21,898 bases of DNA, taken from UBA8337 sp965658615. Lineage in GTDB: Bacteria > Pseudomonadota > Alphaproteobacteria > RS24. Within the stretch, counting starts at the first letter, position 1. The number at the start of each line of letters is the position of its first letter. The notes under the pieces were generated by a model that saw only the letters and a list, made by a program, of their open reading frames with translations, was not told the origin of the DNA and did no database searches. Made by a program: the position numbers and the translations under genes. The DNA lies in assembly GCA_965658615.1 (NCBI GenBank), contig CBFHSX010000029.1, positions 1 through 21,898 on the forward strand. The letters are read 5' to 3'. Positions 8,432 to 16,927 of the stretch are shown here, piece by piece.

Positions 8432-8438
<7 letters not shown>
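8385..8438 (-). repeat. three-tier palindrome overlapping the 3' end of RNase P RNA
   Basis: Read as minus-strand RNA, the arms are UGGCGCUA with UAGCGCCA (8 bp), GCACC with GGUGC (5 bp) and GCUUGCCC with GGGCAAGC (8 bp, 8403-8421), separated by small internal loops and closed by a 3-nt loop. The first arm uses the last bases of the rnpB P1 helix. No U-run follows on the minus strand, so it does not look like a standard intrinsic terminator. It may instead guide 3' processing of the RNase P RNA precursor or be a dispersed palindromic element. A second small palindrome (CGACG-5 nt-CGTCG, 8351-8365) lies beyond it. Confidence 0.6.
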
Positions 8439-8791
<353 letters not shown>

Positions 8792-8798
8792 GATTTCT

Positions 8799-8827
8799 GG
8801 CTTACGCCTGAAACAGCCAACGGTCAA
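8799..8827 (-). promoter_or_regulatory. candidate rnpB promoter
   Basis: On the minus strand TTGACC (complement of 8822-8827) is followed after 17 nt by TAAGCC (complement of 8799-8804). The predicted transcription start is about 7-8 nt further, which coincides with the rnpB 5' end deduced from P1 pairing. The -35 box is strong and the -10 box weak. It lies in the 50-nt gap between the amidase stop codon and rnpB. Confidence 0.5.
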
Positions 8828-8841
8828 GAGGCGCGCGCCGT

Positions 8842-9582
8842 CTATTTCAGTGTCAAGGCGGCGCGGCAATAGGCAAAGGCGAGGCTTTGCGTCTCGGCAT
8901 CGGCCACACCGTCTATTTTAGCGGGCCGGAAATGGCGTTGAAAGGCGGTAATAATGGCGGCGGTTTGTGCGCCATAATGGCCATCCGCCGTGATCTGATA
9001 GCCGAATGCGGCGAGTGCTTTTTGCAACGGTTCGACGGCTTTGTCGCGGCTGCCTTCCTCTAGCGGCGCGACCGCTTCAATTTTCACATTGTCCAACCAA
9101 AGACCGAAACCGGCTTGGTGCAAAGCGGCCCAGTCAAACGCCTCGCCCGGGTCAATTTTGCGGCCCGGCGCAATATCGCTATGGCCGAGCACATTTTCTT
9201 TGGCGATGGCGTGGCGTGTTGTCAACGTGGCCAGCAAGTCGTAGAGCGCCAGCATTTGCGCTTCGGGAAACGCCGCCATGGTGCCGTCTGCCGCATGGCC
9301 GGCATGGTCCAACTCAATGCCCAGCGAGGCCGAGTTCATATCCGCCTCCCCGGCCCAATAAGATAGACCGGCATGCCAAGCGCGGCGGTCATCATCGACC
9401 AATTGCACAATAGCGCCATGGCGGTGAATAAAATAATGCGCCGAAACTTTGGCCTGCGGGTCGCATAGCCGGTCGAGCGCGGCTTGCGGCGCGGCCATAT
9501 CGGTATAATGCAGAATAATATGCGTCAGCGCGCAAGCACGCTCATCATGGTTGGGGGACGGTATATGCGTGACGGGCAACAT
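8842..9582 (-). CDS. N-acetylmuramoyl-L-alanine amidase with C-terminal peptidoglycan-binding domain (AmpD/AmiD type)
   Basis: This is a zinc amidase that cleaves the bond between MurNAc and L-alanine in peptidoglycan or its recycled fragments. The 246-residue protein has an Amidase_2 domain with putative zinc ligands in ILHYTD (His about 26) and GHSDIAPGRKIDPG (His and Asp), plus AWHAGLSYW and LGIELDH typical of the family. After about residue 180 comes a PG_binding_1-like domain (EPLQKALAAFGYQITADGHYG, then AIITAFQRHFRP). This two-domain plan resembles E. coli AmiD, but no signal peptide or lipobox is seen, so a cytoplasmic AmpD-like recycling role is possible. The start ATG 9582-9580 overlaps the transporter stop as TGATG, which implies translational coupling. 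The open frame extends upstream without homology. Confidence 0.9.
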   Translation of the reverse strand: MLPVTHIPSPNHDERACALTHIILHYTDMAAPQAALDRLCDPQAKVSAHYFIHRHGAIVQLVDDDRRAWHAGLSYWAGEADMNSASLGIELDHAGHAADGTMAAFPEAQMLALYDLLATLTTRHAIAKENVLGHSDIAPGRKIDPGEAFDWAALHQAGFGLWLDNVKIEAVAPLEEGSRDKAVEPLQKALAAFGYQITADGHYGAQTAAIITAFQRHFRPAKIDGVADAETQSLAFAYCRAALTLK

Positions 9583-10466
9583 CACAGCACCGTTCCGGCG
9601 GGCGCGACCTCGCGCTTTCTGAGGCCGATAATCAAAACGCCCAACAGCGTGACCGTGCCGCCGATCCAAAAACGGATGCCCAACGTGTCGCCCCAAAAAA
9701 TGACGCCGGAGAGAATACCGAAAATCGGCGCCATCAGCGTCAGCGGTGCGGTGACGGAAACATCATAGCGTTGCAGCAAATAATACATGCCGGCATGGCC
9801 AATCAGACTGGCGCCGATCGCGGTATATATCACCCCACCCCAGGCCATCCAACCGGCCCCGGTCAGCGCCGCCACATGCCCGTCCTCAAACACTAAAGAG
9901 ACGGCAAATAAGGGCGGCCAGCTCATAATCGCAATCCAAGCCTGCATTTGATAAACGCCCGTATCTTTAATGCGCTTCATGATAATCGTACCGATCGAGC
10001 CGATAAAAGCTGCACCAATTACCATAAACAGCCCCAGACGCTCGCCGATGATGGACGGGTCAAAGCTGATAATCACCACACCGCCAAACGACATCGCAAT
10101 ACCGAGCCAACGTCGCCAACCGACTTGTTCATTCAAAAAGATGATCGACATAATCGTGCTGATCGGCACGTTGAGCTGAGCTGCCACGGCGATTGATGAG
10201 ACATTATTGGCAACCGACATGCCGCCGTAAAACAGGGCAAAATGCGCCGACCCCATCGTGATGGAAATCAGTATCATTTCGGTCATGCGACCGTGTACGA
10301 TTTGCAAAAACGGGAATAATAGAAGCGTCAGCAGCGCATAGCGCAGGCCGCTAAACAGCATGGGCGGAAACTCTTCAACCCCCGCCTTACCGGCGACAAA
10401 GGTGAAGCCCCAGACCAAGCAAATAATGAACATGAGAAAAAGATGTCGCGGCGCCATGAATCGCAT
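9582..10466 (-). CDS. EamA/DMT-family transporter
   Basis: This is a 294-residue inner-membrane protein of the drug/metabolite transporter superfamily, with about ten hydrophobic segments in two homologous EamA halves. The first starts near HLFLMFIICLVWGFTFVAGK. The second contains AFIGSIGTIIMKR and ends in APIFGILSGVIFWGDTLGIRFWIGG, the typical closing segment. The substrate cannot be told from sequence, since members export amino acids, metabolites or drugs. The start is ATG 10466-10464. ATG 10457 three codons later is also possible, and neither has a strong ribosome binding site. It runs divergently from the phosphatase gene 44 bp away and its stop overlaps the amidase start, so transporter and amidase probably form one transcript. 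Confidence 0.88.
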   Translation of the reverse strand: MRFMAPRHLFLMFIICLVWGFTFVAGKAGVEEFPPMLFSGLRYALLTLLLFPFLQIVHGRMTEMILISITMGSAHFALFYGGMSVANNVSSIAVAAQLNVPISTIMSIIFLNEQVGWRRWLGIAMSFGGVVIISFDPSIIGERLGLFMVIGAAFIGSIGTIIMKRIKDTGVYQMQAWIAIMSWPPLFAVSLVFEDGHVAALTGAGWMAWGGVIYTAIGASLIGHAGMYYLLQRYDVSVTAPLTLMAPIFGILSGVIFWGDTLGIRFWIGGTVTLLGVLIIGLRKREVAPAGTVL

Positions 10467-10510
10467 GTAGCATGGCCACCGTTACAAAGCCACAAAAGAT
10501 AGGGATGGCC

Positions 10511-11191
10511 ATGCCTGCACTGCTTTTCGATCTCGACGGGACACTTGCCGATACCAAGCCCGACTTACACGCGGCGATGAATTATGTGCTCGAAAAAAAC
10601 GGTCTGAAAGCGGTACCCGACACGGCCATTACCAATATGATCGGCGGAGGGGCGCGGGTTATCCTGCAACGCGGATTGGCCGAAAACGGCGTCAGCTGGG
10701 ATGACGCCAAGCTGAATAACGCAACCGAAGAATTTGTGCTCTGGTATGACCAAAACATTGACGCCAATACACGCATTTACCCCAATCTGATGCCGGTGCT
10801 GGACGCGGCCAAAGCCGCCAATATCCCGATGGCCGTGGTGACCAATAAGCGCGAGGGCTTATCGGCCAAGCTGCTGTTTCGCCTCGGCTTGCACAGCTAT
10901 TTCGACGCTTTGGTCGGTGGCGACACGCTGCCCAAAAGAAAGCCCGACCCGGATACGATTGACGAAGCCCTGCGCCGCCTTGCTTGCGCACCCGAAGACG
11001 CGATAATGGTCGGTGATAGCGAGGCCGATACGGGCGGTGCCATGGCCGCCGGTGTGGCCAGCATTTGCGTCACCTTTGGCTATCGCCGCGTCAGCCTTGA
11101 TGAATTAAACGCCGATGCGCTAATCGATGATTACGCTGAATTTGCGGCCGCCGCGCAGCGCTTGAAACCGGGTCTGTTTGACGCGCTTTAA
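10511..11191 (+). CDS. gph: HAD-family hydrolase, phosphoglycolate phosphatase type
   Basis: This is a 226-residue HAD phosphatase, probably hydrolysing 2-phosphoglycolate or a similar small phosphate ester. All four motifs are present: LLFDLDGTLADT (residues 4-15, nucleophile Asp in DLDGT), VVTNK (motif II), the Lys in PKRKPDPDTIDEAL (motif III) and MVGDSEADTGGAMAAG (motif IV acidic residues). A helical cap lies between motifs I and II. The start is ATG 10511, because AGGG lies 6 nt upstream and HAD motif I usually sits within ten residues of the N-terminus. ATGs at 10472 and 10505 are in frame but lack a usable site. The stop overlaps that of the convergent autotransporter. Assignment to Gph rather than a sister phosphatase is by resemblance. 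Confidence 0.88.
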   Translation: MPALLFDLDGTLADTKPDLHAAMNYVLEKNGLKAVPDTAITNMIGGGARVILQRGLAENGVSWDDAKLNNATEEFVLWYDQNIDANTRIYPNLMPVLDAAKAANIPMAVVTNKREGLSAKLLFRLGLHSYFDALVGGDTLPKRKPDPDTIDEALRRLACAPEDAIMVGDSEADTGGAMAAGVASICVTFGYRRVSLDELNADALIDDYAEFAAAAQRLKPGLFDAL

Positions 11192-14100
11192 AACAGGAGG
11201 CGGACCGAAATACCGCCGCCATGCGTTTCACTATCATCGCCAAACTGGCCGCGATAATTGAACTCAACGGCAAAATAATCATTGTGCGCGGCAATACCGA
11301 AACCGATCTCGGCTTGGTCGTCCAGCGCATCCGGGCCGGTCAGGGCGAAACCGTCGCCGCTGCCGTCGGCAAAATTCGCCGCCGCCGAATAAGGCGTGTA
11401 GTCCTGCACCGTGCGATAGCCAAGATAATAGTTCGGCTCCCAAACAACCTCAGACGGCGACCCGCCGCCGCTGCGCATACCGCCGCGCAGGCCGATATAA
11501 TTACTGCTGATTTCCGATTCCGCATCGCCCAAGCGCATGGCCAATTCAGGGTCATTGGCTGCCAGGCTCTGCTCGCTATAGCCGTCTTGCTCAAGCGAGA
11601 AATAATCCATACCGGCTTCCAGACGCAGCAAGTGACGCATATCGAGGATCGGATAAGCCAGACGCGCCGAAGCCGAGATCGAGCTGCCATCCCAACCGGC
11701 AATCAGACGGTCGGCGGCAATGCCGAAGCTGATATCGCGGCGGCTGTCAAAAGTTACATCACCGGCGGCAGCGCTCACTTCATAGCGCAACGGGCCGATA
11801 CGGTCAGACAGATAAGCGCCGAGCGCAAAGCTCTCGGCTTTTACCTCATTGGTGCTCGCCGATTTTTCATTGACCGAGGTGAAGCTCATGCGGATAAAGC
11901 CGCCAATCGCATCAATCGGCCCGGCCGGCAGGTCAAAGCCGGCGGCGAGACCGAGGCTGGTGCCGCTCAATGTCGCCAGATCAGTGCTGGCATCCTGCTT
12001 GCGGAAATCGCCGAATTGTTGAATCCAACCATCGCCGCCGCGACGGCCACCGGCATTGACGATTTGCAGATGCTGGCTCACCGCGCCGGTCGCCGATTGT
12101 GACAGGCTGGCCAATTGCTTGACAGTGCCGTCACCATAATGCGGCAGCAATTGCGCATAGGCATCGGTGAAATCATCCGCTTCCGTCAATGACGTCAGAC
12201 TGCGCTCCAATGTCGGGCGGCCTGTGAAATGCGTCAAAACCGTATCGAGACTGCGCGCCTGCGTGGCATTCAGCCCCAGCGTATCGCTGTCTTTCAGTGA
12301 GAAATCAGCCACGAGCCGGTCGTTTGACTGGCTCTCATCAATCGCCAGCGTGACATCATAAATAAACGGATAAGCCTCATCCTCGGGCGCGCGGTCATTA
12401 AGTCCGGCGCTATAGGCGCTCAAATCATTACCCGCCTCGAGAAGCACAATTGCGCGATCGCTCGGCACCAGACTTGAAATATCCAATGACAGGGTCGCGT
12501 CATCACCCATGGTGAAATTGGTGACATCGAGGATTGACTGCGCTTCGGGCAGCATAGTCGGGTCGACGGTAAAACGAAGTTCGGCATTTTCGCTGAGCGT
12601 CAGATTATTGATTGCCAGACCCTGCGCTTCCTCGCCCGCATCCAAATCATCGCCATCGCCGTTCAGGTCAACACCTTCCTGACCGTCAAAATGCAATAGC
12701 GTTTTTTCGCCGGTGACCGCGGTTTGCCCGCCTGCGATAATGTCCAGCGTGCCGCTCGATTTTACAATACGCCCGCGATAGCCGGTGGACGGGGCTGTGT
12801 AATCATTCAGCGTGTCATCGACATCATCATTGGCGTCATCATCTTCTGCATTGGCGTCATCCTGCAATGTGTTGCCCAGCACGAGACTATCCGCGCCGGC
12901 ACCGAAATCGATTTTGCCGCCCATCACACCGGCGGTCATGGTAAAGCGGTTGTCGCCATCGCCGAACAGCACATCGCCGACAATAATCGGCGCATTAATG
13001 TCGCGCGTATCAATAACGCCATCGGCAATGTTAATATCATTGCCGTCATCATCCTGGCCGATATCGCCAATGCGATCGATATCTGCGTCGCCGCCGCCGC
13101 GATATGGATTGCTCGCACTATTTGCCGCGTCCGTATCGACCAACGCGTCCTCGCCGCGCATGCGCTGCGTCAGATTGAAATTGCCGGTAACCGCTGACAG
13201 GTCGAGGGCCACCGCATTGAGGCCGTTAACTGCCTCGTAAACAATATCGCCATCATCATTGGTCTCACCGGAATCTTGGCGATGGACGGAGCTGGCCGAT
13301 ACATTGCCGGCATTGGTAAAGCCCGGCGTGCCGGTGACATTATAGCTGACACCGCTGCCGATTTTGATACCGATTGCCGAACGCGCAGCCGCCGTCATGC
13401 CCTCATAAGATTTTTCATGCGTCGACAGGCTGGCCCTCACATTCCCCTCATTGAGAAAGATGCTGCCATCGCCGCGCTGGCCATCAGTCAACTCAATGTC
13501 GCGCAAATCCACCGCAATCGCATTGCTGTTATTGGCGGTGGCCGAAATTGTGCCGCTATTGTAAATGCCGCCATGAAGGGTCGCGCTGCCGCCATTATCA
13601 TCAACCAGCAAAGCCGTGGCTTTATTCTCGATTGAGTAGGTGCCGCTTTTCACCGCATCGTAAAGCGTATCGGCTTCGATACCGCCGCGATTCATCAGCC
13701 CGTGCGAATAGAAAAATTCTTTTGTGCTGTTGTAGATATTGGCGGCATCATCGGTGCTGTCCGCCGTATCGTCGTCGTCATCATCTGTGGTGTCGAGAAA
13801 GGTCTCGCGCGTTGCACCCGCCGCCGTGCCGAGGCTGGCAGTGATTTTCAACGCCGCTTCATTATCCGCCTCGCCATAGGAGGTGACGCGACCACGCGCG
13901 CGGTTTTCATCATAATGATACGGGTCGGTTTTCAGCGCCGTCACATTATCATTGCCCGTATCGTCATCCGTGCGCGCGTCGCGAATTGCTTGCAATGAAT
14001 CGTTTTCATCGCGGCTCAGCACCGTATTGACCTGGCCATTGATAATCACGCCCTGCGCGATCGCCGCCCCAATGTCGAGCGCCGAACCGCTGCGACGGCG

Positions 14101-15027
14101 CTCCTGCGGGTTGGCGGCCTGTCGTGTGGCGTCAAATTCGTTTGTGTCGTCCGTGTCCTCGCCGCCGCGCTGCGGGCCACCTATGGTGTTTTGCGGAATG
14201 GTCGAGTAGCCGGTCGCATTGACCAGCCCCTCGATCAGCAGGGCGCCGGAAATGCCCGCATTAATGTCAATCGCCGAACCGCCCTCGCCGCGCACATCAA
14301 TATCGCCGCGCTGGCGATAGGTGCCTGCAATCGTATCGTTAATCTGCACACCCAGCGCATTATCGCCGAAGATATTCATCGCCGTCGACAGGTCGAGATT
14401 ATCGCCCAGCGCCGCATCAATGCGCACACCGGCGACATCGCCGCGGCTTGCCGCATTGCCCTCGACGACGATCAGCGAGTCGTCCTCACCGATAAACGCG
14501 GCCGCAATCGTGTTGTTAATCCACACACCGATGCGCGTATTATCGCCGTCAAGAGCATGCGAGCCTTCAATAATGAAATCTTCATCCGCATCATTGTCGT
14601 AAAAGCCGTCACCATCATCATCGACGGTCGGCCCCAGCAACTCAAAAATGCGGATTTGCGCGCCGTTTTCGAGGCGCAGTGTATTGGTACCGGTCAGCGC
14701 CGTATCGAGCTTGATGCCAATGCCGCTATCGAGGTCAAAAACCGTCGCATCATCATCAACGCTGCTGCGGTCGCGCACAGTGATGACGCCGTCAATCGTG
14801 ACATTCTCATCCGTATCGATACGCAGTGCCGCGTCCTGATTGCCGGGCGTGCCGCCAATGGTGATAGACCCTATATCGCTATCCGAGCCTGACGTCGCGG
14901 CAGATGCCGTGACCTCACCATCAGCTTCCAGACCGCTCAGGTCAAAAGCTATGGCGGCACCCAAAGACAGCCAACCGGTTACGGGCAGCACAAAGGCCGT
15001 CGTCAATAAGCGGGTTTTGAGACTCAC
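11188..15027 (-). CDS. large Asp-rich autotransporter (type Va secretion) protein
   Basis: This 1279-residue protein is predicted to carry itself across the outer membrane. It has a signal peptide (residues 1-27, AIA cleavage site before FDLSG), a passenger to about residue 1000, and a C-terminal beta-barrel of about 275 residues beginning near GGDGWIQQFGDFRK and ending in ISVRLLF with the terminal Phe of barrel proteins. The passenger contains repeated strands of the type GVQINDTIAG / SAIDINAGISG, about 26 residues apart, which suggests a beta-solenoid. It is very acidic, with runs of Asp at about 135-150, 354-360, 414-427 and 722-742, and DxDxDG-like segments that may bind calcium. No protease or lipase triad is recognisable. 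The start is GTG 15027-15025 with GAGGGA 4 nt upstream. The function of the passenger is unknown; adhesion or a surface layer is only a guess. Confidence 0.9.
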   Translation of the reverse strand: MSLKTRLLTTAFVLPVTGWLSLGAAIAFDLSGLEADGEVTASAATSGSDSDIGSITIGGTPGNQDAALRIDTDENVTIDGVITVRDRSSVDDDATVFDLDSGIGIKLDTALTGTNTLRLENGAQIRIFELLGPTVDDDGDGFYDNDADEDFIIEGSHALDGDNTRIGVWINNTIAAAFIGEDDSLIVVEGNAASRGDVAGVRIDAALGDNLDLSTAMNIFGDNALGVQINDTIAGTYRQRGDIDVRGEGGSAIDINAGISGALLIEGLVNATGYSTIPQNTIGGPQRGGEDTDDTNEFDATRQAANPQERRRSGSALDIGAAIAQGVIINGQVNTVLSRDENDSLQAIRDARTDDDTGNDNVTALKTDPYHYDENRARGRVTSYGEADNEAALKITASLGTAAGATRETFLDTTDDDDDDTADSTDDAANIYNSTKEFFYSHGLMNRGGIEADTLYDAVKSGTYSIENKATALLVDDNGGSATLHGGIYNSGTISATANNSNAIAVDLRDIELTDGQRGDGSIFLNEGNVRASLSTHEKSYEGMTAAARSAIGIKIGSGVSYNVTGTPGFTNAGNVSASSVHRQDSGETNDDGDIVYEAVNGLNAVALDLSAVTGNFNLTQRMRGEDALVDTDAANSASNPYRGGGDADIDRIGDIGQDDDGNDINIADGVIDTRDINAPIIVGDVLFGDGDNRFTMTAGVMGGKIDFGAGADSLVLGNTLQDDANAEDDDANDDVDDTLNDYTAPSTGYRGRIVKSSGTLDIIAGGQTAVTGEKTLLHFDGQEGVDLNGDGDDLDAGEEAQGLAINNLTLSENAELRFTVDPTMLPEAQSILDVTNFTMGDDATLSLDISSLVPSDRAIVLLEAGNDLSAYSAGLNDRAPEDEAYPFIYDVTLAIDESQSNDRLVADFSLKDSDTLGLNATQARSLDTVLTHFTGRPTLERSLTSLTEADDFTDAYAQLLPHYGDGTVKQLASLSQSATGAVSQHLQIVNAGGRRGGDGWIQQFGDFRKQDASTDLATLSGTSLGLAAGFDLPAGPIDAIGGFIRMSFTSVNEKSASTNEVKAESFALGAYLSDRIGPLRYEVSAAAGDVTFDSRRDISFGIAADRLIAGWDGSSISASARLAYPILDMRHLLRLEAGMDYFSLEQDGYSEQSLAANDPELAMRLGDAESEISSNYIGLRGGMRSGGGSPSEVVWEPNYYLGYRTVQDYTPYSAAANFADGSGDGFALTGPDALDDQAEIGFGIAAHNDYFAVEFNYRGQFGDDSETHGGGISVRLLF

Positions 15028-15060
15028 GCTTCCCTCATCTCCGCCTTAAAGCGGCTCTTC

Positions 15061-16767
15061 TTAGCTTGCGTCCGCCGGATCCAGCGTATCGCGCAATTCG
15101 CGTTTGAGAAATTTGCCGCTGGCATTGCGCGGCAGCTTCTCGGTTCGCAGCCAGATATAACGCGGAATCTTGAAATTTGCCAATAGTTCCGAACAATGTT
15201 CGCGAATTTCATCGGCTGTCACGCTCATGCCTTCGGCCACCACAATGGCAATACCGACTTCTTCGCCCAGACGCTCATCCTCCACACCAAATACGGTGCA
15301 TTCGGCCACGGCGTCGTGCTTGAAGACGGCGCTTTCCACTTCGGCGCAGTAAATATTCTCGCCACCGCGCAGCACCATATCTTTGGCGCGATCGACGATA
15401 AAGACAAAGCCGTCATCATCAATGCGGGCAATATCGCCGGTGCGCAGCCAGCCGCCCTGAATGCTCTCCGCCGTCGCTTCCTCGCGATTGAGATAGCCTT
15501 TAATGACATTGCCGCCTTTGACGCATAGCTCGCCGACCTCGCCCTGCGGCAGGTCATTGCCGTCTGCGTCAATGACTTTGCCGTCCATGGTCGGCACAAG
15601 CGGGCCGCAGCTTTCCGGCTTATCGAGGAAGAAAGCGCCAACAACAGCGGTGATGAGGCCGCATGTCTCGGTCATGCCATAGCCGGTATTGGCTTGGCCG
15701 TTTTCAAGCGCTTTGTCGATTTTACCGACCAAATCGGGCTGCAATTGCGCCCCGCCGCCGCCCAAAGTGACCAGCGAAGAAGTGTCATATTTGTCGAAAT
15801 CCGGGTGCATGATAATCTCACGCGCCATCACCGGCACGCCCGACAGATTGGTGACCTTATGTTTGTCGACAATCTTCAGTGCCTCACCGGCATCCCATTT
15901 ATACATGAAAATCAACGTGCCACCGGCCAATGTGCAGGGCTGCGATACGCAATTATTCGCTGTCACATGAAAAAGCGGTGTGGTGACCAGCATGGTCGGG
16001 GCCGGGCCTTCACCCGGGGCCGGCAGCTCATCCACCGTGCCATTGGCCATGGCTTCGGCCATATTCGACGCGCCGGTCATAAAGGCCACATTCATCAGAT
16101 TGAGCACGCAGCCGCGCTGTGTCAGCTGCGCGCCTTTCGGACGACCCGTTGTGCCGGACGTATAGAAAATGCAAGCATCCTCATCGCCATCGATTGTCGC
16201 TTCCGGCATTTCGCCGCCATGACCTTTCAGCTCGGCATAATCGATAACGCCGTCCATCGGCTCGGGCAGACGCAGGCCAATCATCTTCATATCGGGGAAT
16301 TGGTCGCGCACCGGCAGGACATTTTTCAGCCGCTCAATATCGCCGATAAAGGCTTTCGGCGCGCTGTCCTCGAGGCCGTATTGCATCTCATCAGTCACCC
16401 ACCACGCATTCATGCCGACAACCGTGATGCCGACCGAGGTCAACGCCCAATAACACAGCATCCATTCGGGATAATTACGGAAGGCCAAAGCCACGCGGTC
16501 GCCTTGCTTAATGCCATTGGCATACATCCAAGCCGCAATAGAAGCTGTTTCGGCATAGGCTTGTTGATAGGTCCAGCTTTCATCTTCATAAATCAGATAG
16601 GTTTTATCGGCATGCCCCATGGCTGAGAGCGCCCAAATATCGCGCAAAGAAGACGGCGCATTGGTGAATGTTTTGAGTGTCTCGCCGCGAACGTTAATCT
16701 CGCCCAGCGCAAACATGCTGTCCGGCGCGGTCATGGCGGCGCGCGCCTGTTGCAATTCCTGGTACAT
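15061..16767 (-). CDS. class I AMP-dependent acyl-CoA synthetase/ligase
   Basis: This 568-residue enzyme is expected to activate a carboxylic acid, probably a fatty acid, through an acyl-AMP to the CoA thioester. Adenylate-forming motifs are clear: YTSGTTGRPKG (about 202-212), GYGMTETCG, the hinge region GWLRTGDIARIDDDGFVFIVDR followed by KDMVLRGGENIY, and the C-terminal catalytic lysine in LPRNASGKFLKREL. Chain length cannot be read from the sequence. The start is ATG 16767-16765 (MYQELQQAR) because AAGGGAGAG lies about 7 nt upstream. The longer open frame begins before the probable promoter. It is 33 bp upstream of the autotransporter gene and may be co-transcribed with it, and it is divergent from the flavin oxidoreductase. 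Confidence 0.93.
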   Translation of the reverse strand: MYQELQQARAAMTAPDSMFALGEINVRGETLKTFTNAPSSLRDIWALSAMGHADKTYLIYEDESWTYQQAYAETASIAAWMYANGIKQGDRVALAFRNYPEWMLCYWALTSVGITVVGMNAWWVTDEMQYGLEDSAPKAFIGDIERLKNVLPVRDQFPDMKMIGLRLPEPMDGVIDYAELKGHGGEMPEATIDGDEDACIFYTSGTTGRPKGAQLTQRGCVLNLMNVAFMTGASNMAEAMANGTVDELPAPGEGPAPTMLVTTPLFHVTANNCVSQPCTLAGGTLIFMYKWDAGEALKIVDKHKVTNLSGVPVMAREIIMHPDFDKYDTSSLVTLGGGGAQLQPDLVGKIDKALENGQANTGYGMTETCGLITAVVGAFFLDKPESCGPLVPTMDGKVIDADGNDLPQGEVGELCVKGGNVIKGYLNREEATAESIQGGWLRTGDIARIDDDGFVFIVDRAKDMVLRGGENIYCAEVESAVFKHDAVAECTVFGVEDERLGEEVGIAIVVAEGMSVTADEIREHCSELLANFKIPRYIWLRTEKLPRNASGKFLKRELRDTLDPADAS

Positions 16768-16820
16768 ATGTCTCTCCCTTAATAGCTGAAGCGTGTCTCC
16801 CCCACGCCGATTTTTCAAAG

Positions 16821-16848
16821 ATATTAGACAGATGCAAAATAGCGGCAA
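16821..16848 (-). promoter_or_regulatory. candidate promoter for the acyl-CoA synthetase gene
   Basis: On the minus strand TTGCCG (complement of 16843-16848) and TAATAT (complement of 16821-16826) are separated by 16 nt, each matching four of six consensus bases. It lies in the 160-bp gap between divergent genes, about 54 nt before the synthetase ATG. No convincing promoter for the rightward gene was found in the same gap. Confidence 0.4.
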
Positions 16849-16927
16849 GTTCTTTCTCGCCGCCTGCGACAGTTTATGCCGGTAAATGCATCTGGCCTTC
16901 GAAATCGCAATTGGCTAAGCTTTCTCC

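Noticed and set aside
11221..12102. A 293-codon plus-strand frame opposite the autotransporter barrel
   Set aside because: The barrel sequence on the minus strand is convincing, and the opposite frame is Ala/Ile/Arg-rich with no domain.
15694..16626. A 310-codon plus-strand frame opposite the acyl-CoA synthetase
   Set aside because: The synthetase motifs fix the coding strand, and the antisense frame reads as low-information sequence.
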